Assembly (NCBI RefSeq): GCF_000471905.2
Contig: NW_006494931.1
Span: forward strand, 2,639,502-2,703,501
From: Amborella trichopoda
Lineage: Eukaryota > Streptophyta > Magnoliopsida > Amborellales > Amborellaceae
Reading direction: 5' to 3'
Length of the DNA stretch: 64,000 nt
Below are positions 60,001-62,762 of the stretch, one piece after another. A program made the position numbers and the translations under genes. The notes under the pieces are model-generated. The model ran no database searches. It worked only from the letters and a program-made list of their open reading frames with translations, and was not told the origin of the DNA. Position 1 is the stretch's first letter; the number at the start of each line of letters is the position of its first letter.

Positions 60001-62762
60001 AAAATGAGGTTTGGTTGAAAACTAGTCAAAAACAATATTTGACCGGTTTAGGCCTCTTGAACTGTCAGGGTTTGAGCAGCTAGACTGGCTAAACACTATT
60101 GGTGAAAGTTTTTAATATATTTCATGTTACTATTATTTAATTTTTAAAAATCTGGTCCAACAGTTTGTTCAGTTGGTCGAACCAGTTTTGATTGAACTAG
60201 ACCACTGAGTGGTTTGGTGGCCGGTCCGATTTTGATAACACAAGCACATACTTTAGGATGAATGGAGGAAAAAATTATACTTATTTTTAATTTCTATTCA
60301 ATTTCAAAGGATTTATATTTTGATTCTAGTTTTAGGATTTATTTTTCGGGATTTTAGGGTTTTCTTTTTTTTTTTATTTACTATTTTTAAGTACTATTCA
60401 TGGTGTTGTTCATAGTCACATGTTACTATTTATGGGGCTATTTTTGGAATTTTAGTATTGTTTTGGGGTTATTTTAGAGTCTTAAATGTTTGCTTGGATT
60501 TCAAGTTAAATTAGGGTTTCATAGGCTTATAAAAGGATGGGTGTCATATTTTGAGAGGCAAATGTTATGGGAATGAATTTTTTCTTATGAAAGAAGAAAG
60601 TTCTTTTTCTCTTGGCTTGATTTACAACCATGTTTTTTTTTCTATTATTGCTGATTTTACTTGTTTAAGGTTCAAGATAAGGGTGGATTCAATTTCCCAC
60701 CTTTCCTTTCTGCATCAATAAGCCTATTGTAATGTTGCTCGGCATAATGCACCATGCACACATTTTCGTAGTGTACTTTCTTTGGGTCTTTGTCTTCATG
60801 TTTCTTTTCAATAATGGTATTATGGTGATAACTTCTTGAAGTGCAGGATTTCCACTAAATGACATACTGAAATGAGCTTCCGGGTGGAAAAGTGTTGGAA
60901 GGCTGCAATATTCTTTTCTTTGGATAGGCCTAGTTCAATTTTCTCGAAACATGTTCATTTTTCTTATGTACCTCTCAAAATTCTTTTCTAATGTACAGTC
61001 GTTTCGTAGTATTTTAATTGTTGCAGGCATATTGTTGTATTTAGGCTTATGACCCAAAATGCAAGTTGTGTCCATTGAGTGCCATGCCGAAGGACTTCAG
61101 CAATAAAATCTTTGATTTCCCGTGTCTTCATTATTGTTCACCAACAATAGTCAATTAAAGTGTTGTTTTGTGCATATACGGGTTCTAATTCAATGGTTTC
61201 TTTTGTAGGTAAACAAGCGCAAGCCATACCACAGCATGAATTTTATCATTGCCCATGATGGGTTTACCTTGTATGATTTGGTTGCTTATAATTTTAAGGT
61301 ACTAGTGTGAAGCATATATTTGTCTTTATACAAGAAAGGATTAATTAATCTCTGCCTAGACCCATTAACCTATTGGTATATGTCATCGCTCCTGATTATC
61401 TTTCAGCACAACGATGCTAATGGAGAAGGCGGCCAAGATGGAAGTAATGATAATTTTAGTTGGAACTGTGGTGTCGAAGGTAGATTGTGAATTTCTTCCT
61501 GACTTACATATTGATATTTTTGTGGTCTGCACTGTTATCACTCTATATGTGAGTGCTGATGCATTTTATTAGAGAATACCATGCATAATTGGTGATACTT
61601 AACCTGGGATCTCCCAGTCATCAGGATTTCATTGAGTTTTGAACTGTGTGTGTAATGAGATATTGCTCAGAACCATATTAGTTCCTGAAGAACTGCTTTT
61701 CTTTGCTGGACCTTCACACAACAGAGCTGATAATCAATGATTGGTTATCTTGTTCTTATTTTGCCCATATTTCTTCCTTCCTGATTCTAGAGAAGGTAGT
61801 TTATGAGCATTTCCAAGACATGTTTTATTGCCTTTTTGTTATTTTAATCTTGTCTTTGGAGGTTGACCTTAGATTTGGCTTAAGGTTTGCAGGTGAGTGC
61901 CATGCCCCTAAATGAGAATAAGAGAAACAACCCACACATGCACCAGCACACATGTGCGAGGACCTGTATGCACACACACATGCACATAATGAAAATAACT
62001 AAGCACTGCAGTATGTGCAGTGCAAAGGGATTCCAATGTTATGCCCAAATATATACAAATCTCTGTTAGAACTGGAAGAACACTAGATAATTAGAGATGA
62101 AGAATTTATTATTGTATATTCCAACCCAGAAATGTCTAAACTATTACTTTGCATAAAATACGAATATGAATATTACCATATTACTAAACGAATTAGAAGA
62201 GTATGTCAAATGTTGCAATATCCTCAATAGGATGACATCACATAAACCTCACTTAACACAGATTTCTGCAAGCAAAGTGCTAGGATGAATGAGTCACCCT
62301 GTGGAGTCACTGTAGTGTAAGTTGCTGATTTTTTAAGATTAGGACATAGCACCCATTAGTACATAATTCATGTTCAGCAATTCGTAAAATCCCACGTCTG
62401 TAGAAGCTTTGGCTAACAGGAGAAAATAAGCCACAGTATCTCTGTGTTATCCTAGTAATTTGTCAAGTGTTCCATGCCAACAATACCTAGTAATCTCTAG
62501 AGTATTCAAGCGAACCATTCCTAGAAATCTCTCTGGAGGCATACAGAATCTGGAGCAATCTATGCAAATCCATCAAGACTTGTGAATAGCATTTCCTACT
62601 TAAAAATCTGAGGTTATACTAATCAATTTCTTTGGTATATTCTTCTCTAAATCCTTCAAGTCTTATTGTCTCTATAATGTAGGTGAAACTGATGATCCTG
62701 AACTACAGTCGCTACGATCACGACAAATGAAAAACTTCCATTTGGCATTGATGATCTCACAG
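1273..62762 (+). CDS. ISA3: Isoamylase-type starch debranching enzyme, ISA3 class (17 exons in window, partial at both ends)
   Basis: The product hydrolyses alpha-1,6 branch points (EC 3.2.1.68). ISA3-class enzymes act in the plastid stroma on short-branched glucans during starch breakdown. Spliced exons: 1273-1342, 2499-2656, 4332-4428, 7215-7451, 7536-7640, 8119-8223, 8411-8545, 8756-8842, 17959-18016, 28524-28587, 33989-34088, 37594-37694, 46614-46665, 49466-49528, 61209-61298, 61407-61479, 62683-62762. They read as one frame of about 558 residues without a stop, and every intron is GT..AG. An N-terminal CBM48-like module ([19 protein letters not shown]) is followed by the GH13 barrel. Region I is DVVYNHTNE, region [10 protein letters not shown] (nucleophile Asp), region III IIAEPWD (acid/base Glu) and region [10 protein letters not shown]. 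The triad is kept, unlike the non-catalytic ISA2 class. ISA3 proteins are about 760-790 residues long, so roughly 200 C-terminal residues lie beyond the window. The transit-peptide exon was not identified. ISA3 rather than ISA1 is judged from family memory of the conserved segments. Confidence 0.95.
1343..2498 (+). other. ISA3 intron, no element recognised
   Basis: GT..AG intron of about 1.16 kb. It contains an 81-codon open frame at 1557-1802 that does not match the isoamylase family and is not needed for phase. Nothing else was recognised. Confidence 0.6.
2499..2656 (+). CDS. ISA3: ISA3 exon b: start of CBM48 domain
   Basis: Reads [11 protein letters not shown] and then the conserved start of the carbohydrate-binding module, [18 protein letters not shown]. 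The acceptor AAAG ends at 2498, preceded by a T-rich tract. The donor GTAAG starts at 2657 and splits a Gly codon (phase 2). The Met at 2505 is in frame but is not taken as the start, because ISA3 proteins need an upstream transit peptide and exon a joins in phase. Confidence 0.9.
2657..4331 (+). other. ISA3 intron with an imperfect direct repeat
   Basis: 1.67-kb intron. An imperfect direct repeat of about 48 bp starts at 3382 and again at 3462 (80-bp period), containing AGAGATCAA.TAGT.GATTGAC and ACCCATTTT.AAGAACT. No mobile element was recognised. Confidence 0.6.
4332..4428 (+). CDS. ISA3: ISA3 exon c: CBM48 middle
   Basis: Starts with G completing the split Gly codon, then [18 protein letters not shown] and DIWHICVE. 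This matches the beta-strand segment of the ISA3 CBM48 module. The acceptor is CCTAG and the donor GTATGT at 4429 leaves phase 0. Confidence 0.92.
4617..4664. repeat. Perfect 24-bp tandem doublet
   Basis: The unit begins CCCATGTGGTTCATTACG and is repeated exactly once, directly adjacent, at 4617-4640 and 4641-4664. Confidence 0.95.
6216..6341. repeat. 63-bp tandem doublet
   Basis: Units at 6216-6278 and 6279-6341 begin GATGTTATC.TGAGCAAT and differ at only a few positions. This is a recent local duplication inside the intron. Confidence 0.9.
7215..7451 (+). CDS. ISA3: ISA3 exon d: end of CBM48 and start of GH13 barrel
   Basis: Encodes 79 residues in phase 0, including [34 protein letters not shown] and [15 protein letters not shown]. 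These motifs are near invariant in plant isoamylases. The acceptor is TTTTCCAG and the donor is GTAACC. Confidence 0.96.
7536..7640 (+). CDS. ISA3: ISA3 exon e: first barrel strand
   Basis: Encodes 35 residues beginning [16 protein letters not shown], the conserved first strand of the GH13 barrel in isoamylases, and ending GSYLGVIEK. The acceptor is CTGCAG and the donor GTATAA. The intron before it is only 84 nt. Confidence 0.96.
7641..8118 (+). other. ISA3 intron, nothing recognised
   Basis: 478-nt intron with GTATAA donor and GTGCAG acceptor. No repeat or element was seen. Confidence 0.7.
8119..8223 (+). CDS. ISA3: ISA3 exon f: second barrel strand
   Basis: Encodes 35 residues, [20 protein letters not shown] through NARDHM, the conserved strand-2 region. 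The acceptor is GTGCAG and the donor GTAAAT. An open frame happens to run through the acceptor from upstream, but the intronic part has no isoamylase similarity. Confidence 0.96.
8411..8545 (+). CDS. ISA3: ISA3 exon g: strand 3 and loop
   Basis: Encodes 45 residues: [20 protein letters not shown], a variable loop SGRGPLAAS, then [15 protein letters not shown]. The acceptor is ATTAG and the donor GTATTA at 8546 leaves phase 0. Confidence 0.96.
8596..8773 (+). repeat. 89/90-bp tandem duplication containing the splice acceptor of exon h
   Basis: Copy 1 (about 8596-8685) and copy 2 (about 8686-8773) share a T-run, TTCA.TTTTGAAAAATT, ATTTTGAGTTTTTGCAG and the first about 18 exon bases (GAGAGTTTGGGTGTGATTC against GTAATTTTGGATGTGGTC). 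The upstream decoy AG is at 8665-8666 and the true one at 8754-8755. Splicing at the decoy would add 89 nt, shift the frame and meet TGA at 8709. Confidence 0.88.
8756..8842 (+). CDS. ISA3: ISA3 exon h: GH13 region I
   Basis: Encodes 29 residues: [15 protein letters not shown] and then [17 protein letters not shown] is GH13 conserved region I. The acceptor is TTTTTGCAG at 8747-8755 and the donor GTGAGT. A near copy of this acceptor and the first exon bases lies 89 bp upstream (see the tandem duplication entry). Confidence 0.95.
9960..10210. repeat. GGATC(T)CGATCC-rich self-complementary stretch
   Basis: Repeated variants of GGGATCTCGATCCC occur every 20-40 bases (for example near 9997, 10056, 10078, 10101 and 10126). 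Each is close to its own reverse complement. Long open frames on both strands here are a by-product. It resembles the GATTCC-rich segment at 56.2-57.9 kb. Confidence 0.6.
12691..12795 (+). pseudogene. Copia RNase H remnant
   Basis: One frame reads [20 protein letters not shown], then a stop, then LKNSLELL. This resembles the Copia RNase H block (A-T-S-T-x-E-A-E-Y-x-A-L). It lies just upstream of a Copia-like polypurine tract (AAGTGGGAGA at 13082-13091) and an LTR start, as expected for the 3' end of a + strand Copia element. Confidence 0.5.
13092..15255 (+). mobile_element. Long LTR, copy A (Copia-type, about 2.1 kb)
   Basis: Starts TGTTGGGTG immediately after the polypurine tract AAGTGGGAGA, the usual plant Copia 3' LTR boundary. 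Related copies in the window are B (19264-19900), C (31193-33110), D (34680-36270, minus) and E (42885-43270, minus). Shared landmarks are TATGGTCCAGAGGGACCGA, AGGCTTAACG.GCTAGGCC, GTGACC..GGA.TG.GGTGT and AAATAAAGAGTTGT. The right boundary is approximate, set from alignment by eye with copies C and D. Confidence 0.7.
14596..14837 (+). repeat. 27-bp minisatellite, about 8 units, inside LTR copy A
   Basis: Eight consecutive 27-bp units of the type CCATATTAGGTATTGAGACC plus TAGGGTA run from 14596 to 14811, followed by a decayed ninth. All three forward frames have a stop in nearly every unit. Copy C has no comparable array at the matching point (about 32690), so it expanded in this copy. Confidence 0.9.
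17458..17478. repeat. A21 homopolymer
   Basis: A run of 21 A. It could be the poly(A) tail of a retroposed sequence to its left, but no LINE or SINE body was recognised there. Confidence 0.8.
17959..18016 (+). CDS. ISA3: ISA3 exon i (after a 9.1-kb intron)
   Basis: Encodes [19 protein letters not shown] plus one base, matching the isoamylase segment that ends in NFSGCGNT. The acceptor is TTTTACAG and the donor GTATGT at 18017, leaving phase 1. Confidence 0.93.
18231..18782 (-). pseudogene. L1-type LINE RNase H domain remnant
   Basis: A 183-codon open frame on the minus strand has the plant L1 RNase H signature: [11 protein letters not shown] (first catalytic Asp), [16 protein letters not shown] (second Asp region), then [22 protein letters not shown] (last Asp region). 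The block around the catalytic Glu is not conserved. The matching upstream LINE parts (zinc-binding and RT) were not recognised in 18.8-19.2 kb. This is the 3' piece of a 5'-truncated LINE. Confidence 0.82.
19264..19900 (+). mobile_element. Long LTR fragment, copy B
   Basis: Matches the first about 640 bases of LTR copies A and C: TTGGGTTTTTGTGGCCATTT, ATGGTCCAGAGGGACCGAAG, CTAGGCTTGACGAGCTAGGCC, and the GAGGGCCAAA / CATCATGACC segment. It stops near AAAGTGAGAGTGGGACATAA, so it is truncated. No Copia coding remnant lies next to it. Confidence 0.72.
22000..23200 (+). pseudogene. L1-type LINE 3' half (zinc-binding and RNase H), decayed
   Basis: At about 22420-22560 the frame reads [20 protein letters not shown] and then, after a frameshift, [11 protein letters not shown]. 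This matches the C-terminal RT zinc-binding block of plant L1 elements. At about 22860-22910 it reads [15 protein letters not shown], and at about 23040-23080 [14 protein letters not shown], the RNase H D..GCSLGNxG and GDS blocks. Several stops and shifts break the frame. Confidence 0.7.
24258..25797 (+). pseudogene. Endogenous caulimovirid-like coat-protein region, broken
   Basis: Successive frame pieces are 24258-24730, 24731-24975, about 24976-25478 and 25589-25798. They carry features of caulimovirus-type coat proteins in plant endogenous pararetroviruses: [11 protein letters not shown], a [19 protein letters not shown] block, [11 protein letters not shown], a Lys-rich basic stretch, a CCHC zinc knuckle and an acidic Ser/Asp/Glu tail. 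Breaks: an in-frame stop at 24728-24730, a frameshift near 24970, and a short tandem duplication inside the zinc-knuckle segment (about 25450-25475) that splits it between frames. No movement protein, protease or RT was recognised, so this is a defective fossil. A gag-like LTR-retrotransposon origin is the main alternative. Family assignment is from remembered family patterns. Confidence 0.62.
25798..26165 (+). other. Non-coding sequence after the coat-protein remnant, possibly viral promoter/poly(A) region
   Basis: Follows the acidic tail directly. It contains TATAAAA near 25896 and AATAAAG near 26148, the order seen in a caulimovirid pregenomic-RNA promoter and terminal region. This is inference from position only. 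Confidence 0.3.
26596..26945. other. Assembly gap (350 N)
   Basis: Run of N. Reading frames across it are meaningless. Confidence 0.99.
27110..27670. repeat. Pyrimidine-rich (CT) tract, about 560 bp
   Basis: The + strand is strongly C/T-rich (CTCTCTC, TTTCTTTTCTC and similar), with few purines. It is preceded by a (TA)n run at about 27055-27075. Three open frames result from the bias and show no domain. It may be the leader or LTR part of an element whose body lies in the N gap. Confidence 0.6.
28524..28587 (+). CDS. ISA3: ISA3 exon j (after a 10.5-kb intron)
   Basis: Completes the Gly codon and encodes [20 protein letters not shown] plus two bases of a Trp codon. This is almost invariant among plant isoamylases. 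The acceptor is TTACACAG. The donor GTATGT at 28588 leaves phase 2, matching the next exon. Confidence 0.95.
29690..30300. other. GC-richer island of unknown origin
   Basis: Base composition and word use (GGCGGGCAGTTCAGGC, CAGCGGCGAACTGGAGAAGG) stand out from the AT-rich intron around it. Overlapping open frames of 92 and 119 codons lie on the minus strand (29695-29973 and 29930-30289), with no recognisable domain. The style resembles plant mitochondrial non-coding DNA, but no organellar gene was identified. Confidence 0.35.
31193..33110 (+). mobile_element. Long LTR, copy C
   Basis: Starts TGTTGGGTTTTTGTGGCCAT and runs parallel to copy A through GGAGTATGGTC..GAGGGACCGA, the GATCATGATGG / CACCCCACA block, the CGCCATCGGAGAAAGAGACC block (about 32808) and AAATAAAGAGTTGT (about 32921). 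A (TTTA)n run sits at about 32970-32993. No Copia coding remnant was recognised upstream. The right end is approximate. Confidence 0.72.
33989..34088 (+). CDS. ISA3: ISA3 exon k: GH13 region II, catalytic nucleophile
   Basis: Encodes [20 protein letters not shown] through [14 protein letters not shown] is GH13 region II, and the Asp in RFD is the nucleophile. The acceptor is TTGAAG and the donor GTAAAC at 34089, phase 0. Confidence 0.96.
34680..34955. repeat. 141-bp tandem doublet at the end of LTR copy D
   Basis: TGATTTGAAAGAAAAACTAT starts at 34680 and again at 34821. The units stay parallel through TTTACCACCC.GATCA..TAC and CAATACAACTTTA.TT, with about 15% differences. Confidence 0.88.
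34680..36270 (-). mobile_element. Long LTR, copy D, nested in the Copia element
   Basis: The reverse complement matches copies A and C from about 500 bases inside the LTR to its 3' end: GGAATCGGATCC at about 36126 against GATCTGATTCCC in copy C, and the CGTCATCGGTGGAGGAGACC block at about 35110-35130. Its end is duplicated (see the 141-bp doublet). The start of the LTR is missing. Confidence 0.7.
36345..36527 (-). pseudogene. Copia gag N-terminal fragment
   Basis: A 60-codon frame contains the gag signature [20 protein letters not shown] (family pattern L-x-G-x-N-Y-x-x-W). It stops soon after, where homology to pol or gag ends. It belongs to the minus-strand Copia element. Confidence 0.75.
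36996..37007 (-). other. Copia primer-binding site (tRNA-Met type)
   Basis: The minus strand reads TGGTAACAGAGC directly after the LTR terminus ...CTCAACA. It differs from the common plant TGGTATCAGAGC at one base. Confidence 0.75.
37061..37138. repeat. (GA)39 microsatellite in the Copia LTR
   Basis: An uninterrupted GA run of 78 bases, continuing with small interruptions to 37150. The (Leu-Ser)n open frame on the minus strand is an artefact of it. Confidence 0.97.
37594..37694 (+). CDS. ISA3: ISA3 exon l: GH13 region III, acid/base Glu
   Basis: Encodes [19 protein letters not shown] and [14 protein letters not shown] plus two bases of an Arg codon. The Glu of AEPWD is the general acid/base. 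The acceptor is TTTTCAG and the donor GTAAGA. The intron before it is filled by a Copia element. Confidence 0.96.
41169..41550. mobile_element. hAT-like MITE with near-perfect 8-bp target-site duplication
   Basis: The left end TGTCGTCAGATTCGCTT and the reverse complement of the right end, TGTTGTCAAATTCACTT, form an imperfect inverted repeat. The element is flanked by TCATGAGC (41161-41168) and TCGTGAGC (41551-41558), a 7/8 match of hAT-typical length. The interior is very AT-rich with GAAGC repeats and is non-coding. Confidence 0.65.
42340..42787. mobile_element. TIR element (MITE), about 450 bp
   Basis: The left end AAAGCTAAGGTCAGCTCACC with GCTGATGGAATAGTGT is mirrored by the right end, ACACTGTTCCATCAGTTGGT with GGGCTGATAGTAGCTTTTT (about 39 bp, roughly 80% paired). 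TATATA flanks suggest insertion into TA-rich DNA. No transposase. Confidence 0.7.
42885..43270 (-). mobile_element. Long LTR, copy E (truncated)
   Basis: The reverse complement begins GTTGGGTTTTTGTGGCCATT after a purine tract (GAGGTGGAGTA) and matches the first about 390 bases of copies A-C, including AGGGACCG and the GAGGGCCAAATCCTCATCAT block. It lies at the 3' end of the Copia pol remnant to its right, which links this LTR family to Copia. Confidence 0.72.
43290..44690 (-). pseudogene. Copia pol remnant (RT to RNase H)
   Basis: Reading right to left on the minus strand: [20 protein letters not shown] (RT N-terminus, about 44690-44620), [20 protein letters not shown] (about 44400-44340), [12 protein letters not shown] (about 44300-44265), then the RNase H block [14 protein letters not shown] (about 43700-43650) and, after a frameshift, [17 protein letters not shown] (about 43635-43585). 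Many stops and shifts; non-functional. Confidence 0.83.
44840..45250 (-). mobile_element. Second Copia LTR, minus strand, interrupted by an RTE-like insertion
   Basis: The minus strand has CAACTTGAGGGGCGAGTG, the usual Copia polypurine tract, at about 45267-45250. The LTR then starts TTAGAATGCAATGAAGGGCA and runs leftward. A 201-bp LINE-like insertion (44969-45169) interrupts it. The left boundary is approximate. Confidence 0.6.
44969..45169 (-). mobile_element. RTE-like LINE tail (short insertion) with perfect 10-bp target-site duplication
   Basis: Flanked by ATACATTACA at 44959-44968 and 45170-45179. The minus strand ends with an RTE-type 3' end ([18 protein letters not shown] frame, then a TGATGATGATAATGATAA tail). 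Its 5' part (AAGCCCAGGTAAAAGAGGAG) resembles plant RTE 5' leader sequence. It may be a short non-autonomous derivative rather than a simple 5' truncation. Confidence 0.7.
45262..45480 (-). pseudogene. Copia pol C-terminal remnant
   Basis: On the minus strand the sequence encodes decayed versions of the end of Copia pol, followed by the CTTGAGGGG purine tract and LTR. Recognisable parts are the IxTxxxxSxxQxADxxTKxL-type block, seen as ...[12 protein letters not shown]..., and the cytosine/histidine-rich stretch before it. Upstream pol was not found. Confidence 0.5.
46614..46665 (+). CDS. ISA3: ISA3 exon m
   Basis: Encodes [17 protein letters not shown], the conserved segment after region III. 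The acceptor is CATGCAG and the donor GTGAAG. It is only 52 nt long, between introns of 8.9 and 2.8 kb. Confidence 0.94.
46666..49465 (+). other. ISA3 2.8-kb intron
   Basis: AT-rich, no element recognised. It has a C-rich homopolymer stretch at about 47498-47518 and a 118-bp tandem doublet at 49108-49343 just before the acceptor. Confidence 0.65.
49108..49343. repeat. 118-bp tandem doublet
   Basis: Units at 49108-49225 and 49226-49343 begin CTCTATAATGGGC and contain ACATTTTGCTCTATGATTTG or its one-base variant, and TTCATGTTTGGTGTTAACCG. They differ at fewer than ten positions. Confidence 0.92.
49466..49528 (+). CDS. ISA3: ISA3 exon n
   Basis: Encodes 21 residues, [20 protein letters not shown] followed by Q. 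This matches the GSFATR..GSADLY segment of isoamylases. The acceptor is TTTCCAG and the donor GTAATA, phase 0. Confidence 0.94.
50022..51585 (-). mobile_element. L1-type LINE deletion derivative (endonuclease and RNase H kept, RT missing)
   Basis: Flanked by a perfect 13-bp target-site duplication, ATCCTTTATTCTT, at 50009-50021 and 51586-51598. The left end has a T run (poly(A) on the element strand). Minus-strand parts in order: endonuclease ([10 protein letters not shown], then [18 protein letters not shown], about 51475-51300); the EN-RT linker ([20 protein letters not shown], about 50790-50700); the first RT block [13 protein letters not shown] (about 50530-50490); then RNase H (TAES.ALLEGLK, then [14 protein letters not shown], about 50480-50340). 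The RT core and its YxDD motif are absent. Frames are broken throughout. A 63-bp tandem doublet lies in the endonuclease region (about 51240-51365). Confidence 0.82.
51240..51365. repeat. 63-bp tandem doublet in the LINE endonuclease region
   Basis: TGGTTAGACCAGGTATAGAT and CGCCCCTTGGAGGGG occur twice, 63 bp apart (GGTTA at 51256 and 51319). Confidence 0.9.
52436..52797 (+). mobile_element. Ty3/gypsy left LTR
   Basis: Parallel to 59576-59962: TGCTTGG.ATGATTTT, TTATTTTCTGGAC.AGTT, GGACTATGGACA, AAAAAGAGA, AACCTTAGGCT and GTTCTCCTTCAAGTTCCTTG. Three bases after it is TGGTATCGAAACC (52800-52812), a variant tRNA-Met primer-binding site. The repeat also continues to the left of the LTR (52290-52435), matching pol-end sequence at about 59440-59575, so the structure is not a simple single element. 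Confidence 0.72.
52800..52812 (+). other. Gypsy primer-binding site
   Basis: TGGTATCGAAACC resembles the plant retrotransposon tRNA-Met site TGGTATCAGAGCC and sits just inside the left LTR. Confidence 0.6.
52950..53552 (+). pseudogene. RTE-type LINE reverse transcriptase 3' end, inserted in the gypsy leader
   Basis: Frames read [10 protein letters not shown], then [27 protein letters not shown] and [20 protein letters not shown], and further on [13 protein letters not shown] and [11 protein letters not shown] pieces. This is the typical C-terminal part of plant RTE-like LINE RT. The 3' end is a duplicated GATGATGATGATGG tail (53487-53500, 53532-53549), as in RTE elements. Multiple frameshifts. 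Confidence 0.8.
53943..53962. other. Assembly gap (20 N)
   Basis: Run of N, plus a single N at 54041. The flanks (53881-53942 and 53963-54010) look like sequencing noise (see findings). Confidence 0.98.
54950..56240 (+). pseudogene. Ty3/gypsy gag and protease remnants
   Basis: Gag parts at about 54955-55070 and again from 55485 (DVVELEE, stop, SLARYVGG) are separated by a LINE insertion. The zinc-knuckle region is at 55795-55860 ([18 protein letters not shown]), with the second Cys and the His replaced. The protease region at 56070-56230 reads [20 protein letters not shown] and then [20 protein letters not shown]. The catalytic D-x-G is changed to S-E-V, so the protease would be inactive. 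Confidence 0.8.
55072..55476 (+). mobile_element. L1-type LINE 3' fragment inserted in gypsy gag, with 8-bp target-site duplication
   Basis: TGTGGTTG at 55064-55071 recurs at 55477-55484. The insert reads [20 protein letters not shown], the end of an L1-type RNase H (V/FADxLAKxG), and closes with an A-rich tail (about 55448-55464). The gag reading frame resumes in register directly after the second duplication copy. Confidence 0.75.
56240..57960. mobile_element. Unidentified insert between gypsy protease and RT, rich in GGAATC/GATTCC
   Basis: It separates the protease tail ([11 protein letters not shown]) from the next pol block ([16 protein letters not shown], about 57990-58040), which are adjacent in intact elements. 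Both its ends carry CGCGATTCC/GATTCCGATTCC motifs, and 57590-57910 has them about every 20-30 bases. A 73-codon open frame (56835-57056) has no recognised domain. Exact borders and a target-site duplication were not resolved. Confidence 0.5.
57980..59400 (+). pseudogene. Ty3/gypsy pol remnant (RT, start of RNase H, tail of integrase)
   Basis: Blocks: [10 protein letters not shown], then [32 protein letters not shown] and VFSKINLR (58530-58660); [15 protein letters not shown] (58715-58760); [15 protein letters not shown], then [15 protein letters not shown] (58880-59000); RNase [16 protein letters not shown] (59212-59256), followed by a G-run (59262-59282). At about 59345-59400, [17 protein letters not shown] is the C-terminal end of integrase, so the integrase core is deleted. 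Stops and shifts throughout. The YIGDILVYN region at about 58790-58812 is the decayed YxDD block. Confidence 0.85.
59576..59962 (+). mobile_element. Ty3/gypsy right LTR
   Basis: Related to 52436-52797 across its length, with many differences, so the element is old. It lies directly after pol-tail sequence. Confidence 0.7.
61209..61298 (+). CDS. ISA3: ISA3 exon o: GH13 region IV
   Basis: Encodes [20 protein letters not shown] and [10 protein letters not shown]. The Asp of IAHDGF is the transition-state-stabilising residue of region IV. The acceptor is TTTTGTAG and the donor GTACTA. It follows an 11.7-kb intron, the longest in the window. Confidence 0.95.
61407..61479 (+). CDS. ISA3: ISA3 exon p
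   Basis: Encodes [20 protein letters not shown] and CGVE plus one base. This matches the N-E-A-N-G-E-G-G / WNCG segment of isoamylases. The acceptor is CTTTCAG and the donor GTAGAT, phase 1. Confidence 0.95.
61480..62682 (+). other. ISA3 1.2-kb intron, nothing recognised
   Basis: AT-rich intron with a CACACATGCAC-rich patch near 61930-61990. No element or RNA gene was recognised. Confidence 0.6.
62683..62762 (+). CDS. ISA3: ISA3 exon q (last exon in window)
   Basis: Completes a Gly codon, then [20 protein letters not shown] and ALMISQ. The next conserved segment (family pattern GTPMM.GDE) should start the following exon. It was not found before 64000, so the gene continues past the window. 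Confidence 0.95.

Larger units (their letters stand above)
49529..61208 (+). other. ISA3 11.7-kb intron with an L1 derivative and a gypsy element
   Basis: 49.5-50.0 kb: nothing recognised. 50.02-51.59 kb: L1 derivative. 51.6-52.3 kb: unidentified sequence. 52.3-59.97 kb: broken Ty3/gypsy with nested LINE pieces and an unidentified insert. 59.97-60.25 kb: a GACCGGTTT/GGTCGAACC-rich patch like a small inverted-repeat element. 60.25-61.2 kb: nothing recognised. Confidence 0.7.
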
